From: Soonwooa sp.
Lineage (GTDB): Bacteria > Bacteroidota > Bacteroidia > Flavobacteriales > Weeksellaceae
Assembly: GCF_030151385.1 (NCBI RefSeq)
Contig: NZ_JASLDS010000059.1
Coordinates: forward strand, 1 to 56,733
DNA: 56,733 nucleotides
Direction: 5' to 3'
The notes under the pieces are model-generated. The model had not been told where the DNA came from and searched no databases. It saw only the letters and a program-made list of their open reading frames with translations. A program made the translations under genes and the position numbers. Below, one piece after another: positions 9,430-16,713 of the stretch (the first letter of the stretch is position 1; each line of letters begins with the position of its first letter).

Positions 9430-9768
9430 TTAATTTGTTATTTCTGCTATCTTGTCAATCCTGCCATAAATGAAACTTCGTAGGCTTGTTTTGTCGGGTG
9501 CGTTGTATTCCTGCCAACTGTCGTACTGCTTCACTACATAGGTTTTTAAAATATCCTCAAACCCAAACCGATAACCCATTAGGGGAATTGCCCTGTTAAA
9601 AAATGCGTTTCGGTTTACTGCTTCTGCAATCCAGTTTTTATCGGCTCGGCTCAACTTCTCGCCCTTGTTCAGTTTCTCCCTTAGCTGATACACCTTTGAG
9701 TTTTTCAGCGTTTCCAAATTGGGTACTTCGTGGCTGACAAATTTTGTGGCTATTGCTTTCGTTTCCAT
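9430..9768 (-). CDS. Conserved ICE protein of 112 residues, function unknown
   Basis: A 112-residue basic, mostly helical protein with FVSHEVPNLETLKNSKVYQL, GEKLSRADKNWIAEAVN and a C-terminal SWQEYNAPDKTSLRSFIYGR. There is no signal or membrane segment. It is spaced 12 bases from the gene after it and 26 from the one before, on the same strand, as part of the ssb-DUF932-PRTRC run. The composition and placement support a real gene. I do not recognise a known domain. Confidence 0.6.
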   Translation of the reverse strand: METKAIATKFVSHEVPNLETLKNSKVYQLREKLNKGEKLSRADKNWIAEAVNRNAFFNRAIPLMGYRFGFEDILKTYVVKQYDSWQEYNAPDKTSLRSFIYGRIDKIAEITN

Positions 9769-9794
9769 TGTAACTGCTTTTAAATGTTATGCAA

Positions 9795-9989
9795 TTATTC
9801 TGCGGTGTAAACTCCATTTACATAGTAGCCGTGTGACTTTTCCCAAAGGCGTACTAAACCGTCTGTGTCTATATAAAAATGCTCTGTACGATTGCAGTAA
9901 ATAATAAATACGCTTTCGTCCCTGTGCTTCTTTTCAAGGCTCTTGGCTCTCGCCAGACTTTTCGCTTCCTCTATTGTTGTCGCTTTCAT
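9795..9989 (-). CDS. Small conserved ICE protein, function unknown
   Basis: A 64-residue protein beginning MKATTIEEAKSLARAKSLEK, with a helical N-terminus and a beta-like C-terminal half (HFYIDTDGLVRLWEKSHGYY). It sits between the DUF932 gene and the 112-residue gene on the same strand. No motif allows a function. The coding reading is supported by its place in a tight one-strand run and by the lack of a competing frame. Confidence 0.55.
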   Translation of the reverse strand: MKATTIEEAKSLARAKSLEKKHRDESVFIIYCNRTEHFYIDTDGLVRLWEKSHGYYVNGVYTAE

Positions 9990-10007
9990 AACTTCTGTTT
10001 TTATAGT

Positions 10008-10035
10008 AGGCTACCACCGATTAAGGCGGTAGCCT
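10008..10035. other. Hairpin between DUF932 gene and the downstream small genes
   Basis: An inverted repeat AGGCTACC/GGTAGCCT with an inner CC/GG after one mismatch and the loop GATTAA. It lies nine bases past the DUF932 stop on the minus strand. There is no T-run after it on that strand, so a processing or stability element, or a partial attenuator inside the operon, is more likely than a strong terminator. Confidence 0.5.
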
Positions 10036-10043
10036 CTTGTTAT

Positions 10044-11117
10044 CTAATTAAGGTTTAGGATTTCTGCACCGTCTAAGGCAAAGGCGGTACACAGTTCAAA
10101 TGCTTTCTGCGATTTGCGTTGTGCAGTTCCGCCCAATACAATATTCTGTAACTTGGCTTCTTCGTTATTGTATTTTTTTACGTTCTGATAGTAGCCTGTA
10201 ACAGCGTTGTACGCTCCGAACAAAGTGCCTTTGGTCGTGTCCATTAGCTGTGTGTCGCTCATCATTGCATAGCCGAAAGCGTCATCAACTACATTTTTAA
10301 ACACGGTTGAAACTTCATCTTCCGCACCCTTTTTGAGTAAATCAAGGGTTTCCTTATTCGGGCAAAGTGCCAATTGGATTAGCTTTCTGACCTCACGGTC
10401 GGTTACTTTTACCTTTGTCCATTGGTTGAAAATGCCCTCTAACTGAATGCTCAACGTGTTAGCCAATCCCATAATCTTGTGAGCGTTCTCGATACGCTGT
10501 TTCGCTCCCGAAGTATGTTTGATACGGACAACATTGGTCATATTCCGCAATGAAGCGTTTAAGGTATTTTGGCAAACGATACGGATAGGTGTAAACGCTG
10601 CGGTAATACTTCCGCTACCATCGTGCGAAGTGGTAAGGAAAATGTACTTTTCTGTAACATCATCGCCATTGCCTACACGGATATAGTCGGGCAATTTGGC
10701 TGTGATAAAAATGCGCTCTCCCTTGCCCAATGCTCCTGCGGTTTCGTATAAAATACCGTCCCCACCGCCTACGATAGCATCAAAGAAATTAAACGCTTCT
10801 CGGTTTTGTACGATATGGTAATCCTTACCGACTACGCCTAATACTGCATTGTTATCGGTACGTATGTTGGCGAAATAGTTAGGTACTTCCAATTCGGTAC
10901 TGCCTAACTCAATACCTTGTGCCGTTTCGATAAATCCCGAACCTTTGGTAAATAGTGGGGATTTTACGACTTCGTAATCTAAACCTGCGTGTTTGATAGC
11001 TTCCGCGCTTGTTGGGTATTGCTCCACGATTTGCCCCAAACCGTGCCACGCTTTTTGCTGTACTGTAAAGAAACTGTACTTTCCTGTTCTCTCGTTGAAA
11101 TTGATGTTATGTGCCAT
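10044..11117 (-). CDS. DUF932 plasmid/phage-like protein
   Basis: The 357-residue product has the DUF932 layout: an N-terminal AWHGLGQIV motif (about residues 23-31) and ALGVVGKDYHIVQNREAF-like text (here VLGVVGKDYHIVQNREAF). FLTTSHDGSGSITAAFTPIR and VCQNTLNASL follow, then a helical C-terminus ending in GYYQNVKKYNN and a lysine/glutamate segment. DUF932 proteins are common on plasmids, phages and ICEs; their activity is unknown, though a role in element replication or host interaction is often assumed. It lies 42 bases downstream of ssb on the same strand. Confidence 0.85.
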   Translation of the reverse strand: MAHNINFNERTGKYSFFTVQQKAWHGLGQIVEQYPTSAEAIKHAGLDYEVVKSPLFTKGSGFIETAQGIELGSTELEVPNYFANIRTDNNAVLGVVGKDYHIVQNREAFNFFDAIVGGGDGILYETAGALGKGERIFITAKLPDYIRVGNGDDVTEKYIFLTTSHDGSGSITAAFTPIRIVCQNTLNASLRNMTNVVRIKHTSGAKQRIENAHKIMGLANTLSIQLEGIFNQWTKVKVTDREVRKLIQLALCPNKETLDLLKKGAEDEVSTVFKNVVDDAFGYAMMSDTQLMDTTKGTLFGAYNAVTGYYQNVKKYNNEEAKLQNIVLGGTAQRKSQKAFELCTAFALDGAEILNLN

Positions 11118-11159
11118 TTTGATAAAATTTTGATGTTAAAAAATGATTGAATACTCGTT

Positions 11160-11552
11160 TTAGAATGGTAGGTCATCTTCCGTTCCCTCTGCTGTAAATC
11201 CGTTGCTTTCAGATTGTGCAGTAGCTTGTAGGGTTTCGGTTCTTCTACTACCTCCGTGCAGTTTGATTTGTGAGGTATGGAAATTCAGCCCTGCTCTCGC
11301 TTCGCCCTCTTTGTTTACCCACGCCCTTGTGCTTACCCGCCCTGTGAGTTCTACCAAAGTGCCTTTTGTCAGTAGCCTTGCCACGTTAGCACTTATCCAA
11401 TAGGCACAATCGAAATAGGTTGTTTGCTCTACTCGTTCGCCTTGCTTGTTCCGATAGCTGTCGTTTACCGCTACTGAAAAGTTTACTACTTGTTTTTCGT
11501 TCGACAATGTGCGTACTTCCGCATTTCTTGTCAGTCTTCCTGTGATGTTCAT
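11160..11552 (-). CDS. ssb: Single-stranded DNA-binding protein of the element
   Basis: A 130-residue SSB: an N-terminal OB fold (MNITGRLTRNAEVRTLSNEK, then VVNFSVAVNDSY, FDCAYW, LTKGTLVELTGRVSTRAW, FHTSQIKL) and a flexible linker. It ends in the acidic tip DDLPF, which is the usual SSB docking site for partner proteins. It is shorter than a chromosomal SSB and sits in the ICE gene run, so it is the element's own copy, likely protecting single-stranded transfer DNA. It is the promoter-proximal gene of the minus-strand run down to PRTRC. Confidence 0.9.
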   Translation of the reverse strand: MNITGRLTRNAEVRTLSNEKQVVNFSVAVNDSYRNKQGERVEQTTYFDCAYWISANVARLLTKGTLVELTGRVSTRAWVNKEGEARAGLNFHTSQIKLHGGSRRTETLQATAQSESNGFTAEGTEDDLPF

Positions 11553-12143
11553 TTTTGTTGATTTTTAGAGGTTGATATTTGATTTAATTTTTTTTGATTT
11601 ATTCGGTAATGAGAGGAGGTGCTGTTTCGTTTCATTACCATTTTCAATGCTTATAATTTTCATAACTGACATTTTTTTTATTCGTCCAAAGAGCCGGAGT
11701 ATGCTATGTTTCGTTTCACGAGCATAAAAGGTTCGTGTTTAGCCGACACAAGGTTTTGAATAAAAAATACTACCCAACGGGTGGAGATTTTTTTTCAAAC
11801 TTGCGTGACCTTTTGGCGGCGTTAAGAACACGGAAATACCTTTGCTCTTGAAATGGGACAATAGTGCATACAGGCTTCTTTGAATAAAAGAAAATGTGGA
11901 AGCCGGGAAAATTGCATTGGAAAATGGTCTGTTGTGAATGGAAATAACACTTCTATTTCCCTGGATTGATAAATGTTTTTTTAATTGTGTGGCTCTTAAA
12001 GCCACACCTGACAGGGATTTTAAAAATGCCGGAAGGGCGTTTTTCAAATTTCTGTTTCAGAAATAGCCGAAAGCTCTTTTACAGTCGGGGAAATTGGAAA
12101 GGGAGGTAAATGTGCTTTGGGTATAAAAAATTGGGACAAAAAA
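11553..12143. other. Non-coding or weakly coding ICE stretch between ssb and the integrase
   Basis: About 590 bases without a convincing gene. It is richer in G+C than the chromosome to the right. It contains a perfect 8-bp stem (GTGTGGCT/AGCCACAC, 11987-12007) and several T-runs, and it must hold the promoter of the ssb operon near its left end. A 36-codon reading frame begins at 11672 on the minus strand (MSVMKIISIENGNET), without supporting evidence. The longer 102-codon frame inside it is listed separately. The region could hold a small RNA or a transfer/replication site; I cannot tell which. Confidence 0.45.
11739..12047 (-). CDS. Doubtful 102-residue hypothetical protein
   Basis: An open frame from an ATG at 12047 encodes a basic product with no domain I recognise (MKNALPAFLKSLSGVALRAT, ending GSIFYSKPCVG). 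It reads through the 8-bp stem at 11987-12007. Composition is unlike the clearly real neighbours (many Ser, Phe, Lys), and no spacing or overlap ties it to another gene. It may be a chance open frame in conserved non-coding ICE DNA. Confidence 0.3.
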   Translation of the reverse strand: MKNALPAFLKSLSGVALRATQLKKHLSIQGNRSVISIHNRPFSNAIFPASTFSFIQRSLYALLSHFKSKGISVFLTPPKGHASLKKNLHPLGSIFYSKPCVG

Positions 12144-12165
12144 AACAGAGCTGTCAAGCTCTGTT
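12144..12165 (-). terminator. Integrase terminator
   Basis: A perfect 9-bp stem AACAGAGCT/AGCTCTGTT with a 4-base loop, 22 bases past the integrase stop. On the minus strand it is followed by a run of eight T residues, the layout of an intrinsic terminator. Confidence 0.85.
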
Positions 12166-12187
12166 CTATAAGTTGTGTTGGATTTAA

Positions 12188-13441
12188 TTAAATATCTACC
12201 GTTAAAAATGCTTCTTCCATTGCCTTGAATTTCGGTGTTACCAAATCCATATCCTTACTGATTTTCTGGCTGGTAATCTTTGCATAAATCTGTGTGGTAG
12301 AAATATTTTTATGCCCCATCATTTTGCTTAAACTTTCAAGCGGTACGCCCTCGGTCAAAAACATTGTTCCGAAAGTATGTCTTGCCGTGTGGAAAGTTAC
12401 TTTTTGCTCCGTAATAATTTCCGCTTTTTCAATCAGTTTAGTAACGTGTCTATTACAGGTCGTATTGGTCGGAACAGGAAAGATAAATTCATTGCGGGTC
12501 GTACCCAAATATTTTTCAATGATGCGTTTGGGTATTTCCATTAACCGAACATTGGAAGCAACATCAGATTTCTTTCTCCTGCTGATAATCCATTGATGAC
12601 CGTCAAAGAATGACTGAATATTGTTCCTTGTCAGCTTTTTAATATCTGCATAAGCAAGTCCGGTAAAGCAACTGAAAATAAACAGGTCTTTTACTACCTC
12701 ATACCGTTTGTGCGCAGGTTCGCACATCATTAGCTTTTCGACATCTTCTTTCAGTATGTAACCTCTGTCGGTTTCCTCCATACTGATTTCGTAATCTTCA
12801 AACGGATTATCACGTATCAGCCCTTTTTTGATAGCCAGTTCGACAAGGGCTAATACAGGCATCGTGTACACCCAAACCGTATTATGCGACGACTGTAAAT
12901 CGTACCGTAGGTAAAAATCAAACTCACGGATAAAATCGTTGGTCAATTCCCGAAAAGCCATATCATTACGATGATAGCGTTCCTTTATAAACGTGGTAAG
13001 ATGATTGTAAACCGTGATATACTTGTTGTAGGTGCTTTGTGAGCGTTCTTCCTTTTCGACCAATTTTTTAAATTCCTCATTTTGGTCGTTGAAAACTTTC
13101 AGTATAGCATCGTCCATTACACCCACACCTAAAAAGGAGAGCTTTACTTTTTGGGCGGTAGCAAAACCCTCGTGTTTCAGCATATCTTCATAAATCTTGT
13201 CGATACGCCCACGTATGTTATCTAATTTTTGGTTGATGCTTAATGCCTGGGTACTCTTGCCCAAAACTCTCCCGAATTTTAAATCCCAATTATTTGCATT
13301 AATTTCTAACTTTGTTCCCAAAGTTTTAGCAACTCCGTCAATGGTAATACGTGCCATAATCGGGGCATTACCGTTCTTTTTCGGTTCGTTCTTTTTCAAA
13401 TAGAAAAGTAGTTTGAACGTCGATTTTTTTGCCTGTTCCAT
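12188..13441 (-). CDS. int: Tyrosine recombinase/integrase of the ICE
   Basis: The 417-residue protein has an arm-binding N-terminal region (KSTFKLLFYLKKNEPKKNG onward) and a SAM-like core-binding domain at about residues 115-210. The catalytic domain carries HTARHTFGTM (H-x-x-R), MMGHKNIS and the nucleophile in TTQIYAKI. Where most family members have the first catalytic arginine (TGLR), this protein reads TGLAYADIKKL, as CTnDOT-type integrases also lack ArgI. It integrates or excises the element by joining attP and attB. It is transcribed inward from the element end and has its own terminator at 12144-12165. Length is normal and all other active-site residues are present, so it could be active. 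Confidence 0.9.
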   Translation of the reverse strand: MEQAKKSTFKLLFYLKKNEPKKNGNAPIMARITIDGVAKTLGTKLEINANNWDLKFGRVLGKSTQALSINQKLDNIRGRIDKIYEDMLKHEGFATAQKVKLSFLGVGVMDDAILKVFNDQNEEFKKLVEKEERSQSTYNKYITVYNHLTTFIKERYHRNDMAFRELTNDFIREFDFYLRYDLQSSHNTVWVYTMPVLALVELAIKKGLIRDNPFEDYEISMEETDRGYILKEDVEKLMMCEPAHKRYEVVKDLFIFSCFTGLAYADIKKLTRNNIQSFFDGHQWIISRRKKSDVASNVRLMEIPKRIIEKYLGTTRNEFIFPVPTNTTCNRHVTKLIEKAEIITEQKVTFHTARHTFGTMFLTEGVPLESLSKMMGHKNISTTQIYAKITSQKISKDMDLVTPKFKAMEEAFLTVDI

Positions 13442-13539
13442 AACTCCAATGTTTAATGTTTAAAATTAAATTACATTGAGTTACAAGGAAACGTAAAAAA
13501 GGGTGCAAAACACTGAAATATAACTTGTTAAGACATACC

Positions 13540-13561
13540 GTTACCTGTATCAACAGGTAAC
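13540..13561. repeat. Perfect 9-bp inverted repeat beside the integrase
   Basis: GTTACCTGT and ACAGGTAAC are separated by ATCA. A third related half-site, AGTAACCT, follows a few bases on. No T-run follows in either direction, so this is more like a protein-binding site (integrase arm site or excisionase site) than a terminator. Confidence 0.55.
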
Positions 13562-13675
13562 GAATTAGTAACCTAACCTTGTCAATTTAAGCCTAAAATC
13601 ATACAGACACGGACTTCCAATTTAAGACTACTATTTTATAAAGCGTTGTATAGCAAAGGGTTTAACCGTTTTGCT

Positions 13676-13683
13676 TATCTTTG
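13676..13683 (+). promoter_or_regulatory. -7 promoter box of ypdA, overlapping candidate att core
   Basis: TATCTTTG matches the flavobacterial -7 consensus TAnnTTTG, 58 bases before the ypdA ATG. The nearest TTG upstream (13646-13648) is 27 bases away, longer than usual for a -33 element. With its next base C the site also resembles the CTnDOT-type attachment core. Confidence 0.45.
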
Positions 13684-13741
13684 CTTTTTATTAATCTTTT
13701 TTAATAAAAATAGTGCGTCTTTGCATGAAAAATAAATAAAA

Positions 13742-14695
13742 ATGTTAGATTTAATCATAGTTGGTGGAGGACCTATTGGTATTGCTTGTGCGATAGAAGC
13801 GGAGAAACACCAACTTTCTTATGTTATTTTAGAAAAAGGAACAATCGCCAATAGTCTTTACAATTATCCTTTGTACATGCGGTTTTTCTCAACGGCAGAA
13901 CGCCTTGAGATCGACGACATTCCTTTTATAACGACAGCACCAAAGCCAGGTCGACAAGACGCCTTGGAATATTACCAAGGGATAACGCGACAACGAAAAC
14001 TCAATATTCGGTTGTATGAGGAAGTTTTGATGGTTCAGAAAAATGGAAATGAATTTTCGGTAGCGACTTCAAAAGCAGGTTATACAGCCAAGCAAGTCAT
14101 TATTGCAACTGGATTTTATGACATTCCAAATTTGTTGAATGTTAAAGGAGAGAATCTTCCCAAAGTTCATCATTATTATAAAGAACCTTATCCGTACGCG
14201 CAACAAAAAGTTGTCGTGGTTGGTGCGAGTAATTCTTCGGTAGATGCGGCTTTAGAGATTTATCGAAAAGGCGGTGATGTTACGATGATTATTCGCGGTT
14301 CCGAAATTGGAAATCGTGTTAAATACTGGGTGAAACCAGATATCGAAAACCGAATTGCCGAAGGAAGTATCAAAGCTTATTTTAATTCCGAGATTACAGA
14401 AATCACAAATACGCATGTTTTGTTTAAAACTGAAACAGAATCGCTTTGTATAGAAAATGATTTTGTTTTAGCATTGACTGGTTACTTGCCTGATTTTAAG
14501 TTTTTAAAAAATGCTGGAATTATTTTGGAAGGCGATGCCGAAGTTCCGCTTCATAATCCCGAAACAATGGAGACTAATATTAAAGGACTTTATCTAGCGG
14601 GAGTCGTTTGTGGTGGTCGCAATACACATTTGTGGTTTATAGAGAATTCTCGGATTCATGCTAAAAAAATTATCAATCATATTACAAATCCTTAA
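13742..14695 (+). CDS. ypdA: YpdA-family (putative bacillithiol) disulfide reductase
   Basis: A 317-residue flavoprotein reductase. The FAD-binding Rossmann motif GGGPIGIACAIEAEKH is at residues 8-23; the NADPH-binding fold has VVVGASNSSVDAALEIYRKG (about 158-177). LALTGYLPDFKFL and a C-terminal LAGVVCGGRNTHLWFIENSR complete the YpdA pattern. In Firmicutes YpdA reduces bacillithiol disulfide with NADPH; Bacteroidota that make bacillithiol carry the same family. No redox CxxC like thioredoxin reductase is seen, in keeping with YpdA. It is the first chromosomal gene beyond the mobile element, and its promoter lies right at the presumed junction. Confidence 0.85.
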   Translation: MLDLIIVGGGPIGIACAIEAEKHQLSYVILEKGTIANSLYNYPLYMRFFSTAERLEIDDIPFITTAPKPGRQDALEYYQGITRQRKLNIRLYEEVLMVQKNGNEFSVATSKAGYTAKQVIIATGFYDIPNLLNVKGENLPKVHHYYKEPYPYAQQKVVVVGASNSSVDAALEIYRKGGDVTMIIRGSEIGNRVKYWVKPDIENRIAEGSIKAYFNSEITEITNTHVLFKTETESLCIENDFVLALTGYLPDFKFLKNAGIILEGDAEVPLHNPETMETNIKGLYLAGVVCGGRNTHLWFIENSRIHAKKIINHITNP

Positions 14696-14761
14696 TACAA
14701 AGAAAAATTTACAAAATTTGGTCTAGTTTTTGAATGTTAAAAATTCGTTAAAAAACACGTT

Positions 14762-15808
14762 ATGAAATTCAATTTTAGTCGAAAACTATGGCTTTTGCTG
14801 CCTGTTTTTGTTTTAATTCAATGTAAAAAAGACCAAGAAAGTACTCAGAGTTCTTCAAGTTCGTCAGCATCTATAGACGCTCCAAATTCTGTCGATTCGG
14901 TAAAAGTTGATAATACAGAAAGCAGAATTAAGGATTCTCTTGCCAAAATAGAAAACCAAAAAAAGGAGGCTGCAAAAACGGTTATTCCAAATAAAGAATT
15001 TCATTACACGGGAATTTCATTAAAAAAGAATGATTCTATAGCCAAAGAGTTTAAGAAGAAATATACTTCTGACGAGATTTACACTATTTGTGCTATTAAT
15101 AGAGTTGACAAAAGGAACCTTAACCGTCCTGATACTTTGGTTGTGCCAAGTGTTATCGAAAAAGATTTTTTAAAATATTCGCCTTTTCCAGGTAATGTTC
15201 CTGTTCTTAAAGATGTTAAGAAGTTTGTGTTTTTCTCATATCCAATTCAGGCTTTTGGTGTTTATGAATATGGAAACCTTGTTAAATGGGGGCCAACATC
15301 GATGGGGAAAAAAGCCTCTCAAACGGATAGAGGACTTCATTTTGCCAATTGGAAAAAAGAAGTGTCAATCTCTACAGTTAGTGATGAGTGGAAGCTAAGA
15401 TGGAATTTTAATATCAGTAACTTCCAAGGTATTGGTTGGCATCAGTACGAGTTGCCAGGTTATCCAGCGTCGCACTCATGCCTCCGAATGTTGGAAGAAG
15501 ATGCCAAGTGGATGTACAGTTTTGCCGACACTTGGATTCTTAATAAAGGTGGTGCAACAGTTCGTGCCAACGGCACACCAGTCTATGTCTATGGCGATTA
15601 CAAATGGGGTGGCAGAAGACCTTGGTATAACTTAATGGACGACCCTAAGGCTAATGATATGTCGGTGGATGATATGACAAAAGTAATCCAGCCACAACTC
15701 GACAAAATCTTAAAAGAACAAGATAATCGCAATCAAGTTGCAGCACAAGTTTTAATCGAAAGAGCTGAGAAGAAAAGACAAGACTCTCTTAGTATTGGTG
15801 GTGTCTAA
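14762..15808 (+). CDS. L,D-transpeptidase lipoprotein (YkuD domain)
   Basis: The 348-residue protein starts with a lipoprotein signal (LLPVFVLIQCKKD; Cys at about residue 21) and a Ser-rich linker. The YkuD catalytic domain lies at about residues 150-275, with the active-site pattern HQYELPGYPASHSCLRM, the nucleophile being the cysteine at about 240. The C-terminal part is charged and helical. L,D-transpeptidases make 3-3 peptidoglycan cross-links or attach proteins to the wall in the periplasm. It is convergent with the next gene and overlaps its end by 4 bases. The function is well supported; the exact cross-linking role is not. Confidence 0.88.
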   Translation: MKFNFSRKLWLLLPVFVLIQCKKDQESTQSSSSSSASIDAPNSVDSVKVDNTESRIKDSLAKIENQKKEAAKTVIPNKEFHYTGISLKKNDSIAKEFKKKYTSDEIYTICAINRVDKRNLNRPDTLVVPSVIEKDFLKYSPFPGNVPVLKDVKKFVFFSYPIQAFGVYEYGNLVKWGPTSMGKKASQTDRGLHFANWKKEVSISTVSDEWKLRWNFNISNFQGIGWHQYELPGYPASHSCLRMLEEDAKWMYSFADTWILNKGGATVRANGTPVYVYGDYKWGGRRPWYNLMDDPKANDMSVDDMTKVIQPQLDKILKEQDNRNQVAAQVLIERAEKKRQDSLSIGGV

Positions 15809-16551
15809 GGTTTTTGTTGTGTTGGATTTTTCTTAAAGGTCAAAATTGTTTTTTCGAAAATGAGTTTAATTTGTCCCATGTTGAAAGGACTTATATAACC
15901 GTACTTTAAGATTTCAGCATAAGTTTTTTTGTCCATAGTCATTAAAGAAAAAGATAAAAATCTGTTGACATCTTGACTTTCGAGACCGAATTCTGCAAAA
16001 TATTCGTCGGTTAGTTCGCTGTGTAACCATTCGACACAATCGGGAAGCGACCACTTGTTGTCAATAGCTCCAAAACTAATTCCAGGACCAACAGGTTGTA
16101 CAAAATCTCCAGGTTTTCTTAGTCTTTCAACGTAGAATTCAGATGGTAGTTTTATCGTTTTTCGGATGCCATCATTCACGCGTCTATCTTTTAAACTTCT
16201 TCCAAAAGCTTCGCTGTCTTTTGTTAAATCACCTGTTGGTGTTTGAGCGATTACAACTTCTTCAATTTCTTTTGGGATGGGCGTTATGTCATAATCGTAG
16301 GAAGTGTTAAGATTCTGAACATGGAAGTTAATATTCTCATAACCAGATCGCGTGATTCTTATTTTGTCACCAGCTTTTGCAGCGATGCTATAAAATCCAA
16401 ATGCCGTCGATGTTGTGCGTTGTTCGGTTGAGAGATTGATAATTAAAGCACCAGCAACAGGATAATTGTTGAGGCGGATTGTTCCAGAGATGCTTTGAGA
16501 TTTATAAAAAATGGCGCTTAATAGTAAGCAAAATAGTAGAAGTTTCTTCAC
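15805..16551 (-). CDS. Secreted protein with carboxypeptidase-regulatory-like domain
   Basis: I chose the GTG at 16551 because it opens directly on a signal peptide (VKKLLLFCLLLSAIFYKSQS); the longer ATG reading from 16617 would put 22 odd residues ahead of it. After the signal, residues about 20-90 form a CarboxypepD_reg-like beta sandwich (SGTIRLNNYPVAGALIIN, then FGFYSIAAKAGDKIRITRSG). The remaining helical part (about 120-249) has no family I recognise. Its last bases overlap the end of the L,D-transpeptidase gene. The domain is common in Bacteroidota surface proteins and barrel N-termini; here it is not joined to a barrel. Confidence 0.72.
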   Translation of the reverse strand: MKKLLLFCLLLSAIFYKSQSISGTIRLNNYPVAGALIINLSTEQRTTSTAFGFYSIAAKAGDKIRITRSGYENINFHVQNLNTSYDYDITPIPKEIEEVVIAQTPTGDLTKDSEAFGRSLKDRRVNDGIRKTIKLPSEFYVERLRKPGDFVQPVGPGISFGAIDNKWSLPDCVEWLHSELTDEYFAEFGLESQDVNRFLSFSLMTMDKKTYAEILKYGYISPFNMGQIKLIFEKTILTFKKNPTQQKP

Positions 16552-16713
16552 GCAATATTTTTTGTTAAAATTAAATCTAAAACTAAAACTTAAGTGATAT
16601 TTAACCGATATTAACACTTTTATAATTTTTTTATAAAATCAAATTTTTGCTACTTTTTTTCTGAGGAATTATGTCTTAACTTTACACTCAATTAGCGCAA
16701 AAATTTCAAATTA

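Larger units (their letters stand above)
13442..13741. other. ICE end and chromosomal junction region
   Basis: Three hundred bases between the integrase start and ypdA. It holds the palindrome at 13540-13561, a further GTAACCT copy at about 13568, and near 13675 a TTATCTTTGC that differs by one base from the CTnDOT-type core GTAnnTTTGC. The element most likely ends in this stretch; the exact base cannot be fixed without the other end. No tRNA gene is present to serve as target. Confidence 0.5.

Noticed and set aside
11739..12047. Confident protein gene in the ssb-integrase gap
   Set aside because: No domain, odd composition and no link to neighbours; kept only as a doubtful entry.
1..13441. 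Antibiotic-resistance cargo on the ICE
   Set aside because: RteC suggests a tetracycline-linked ancestor, but no tetQ, tetX, erm or beta-lactamase sequence is visible in this part.
13540..13561. Intrinsic terminator at the integrase-ypdA gap
   Set aside because: No T-run follows on either strand and neither neighbouring gene ends here.
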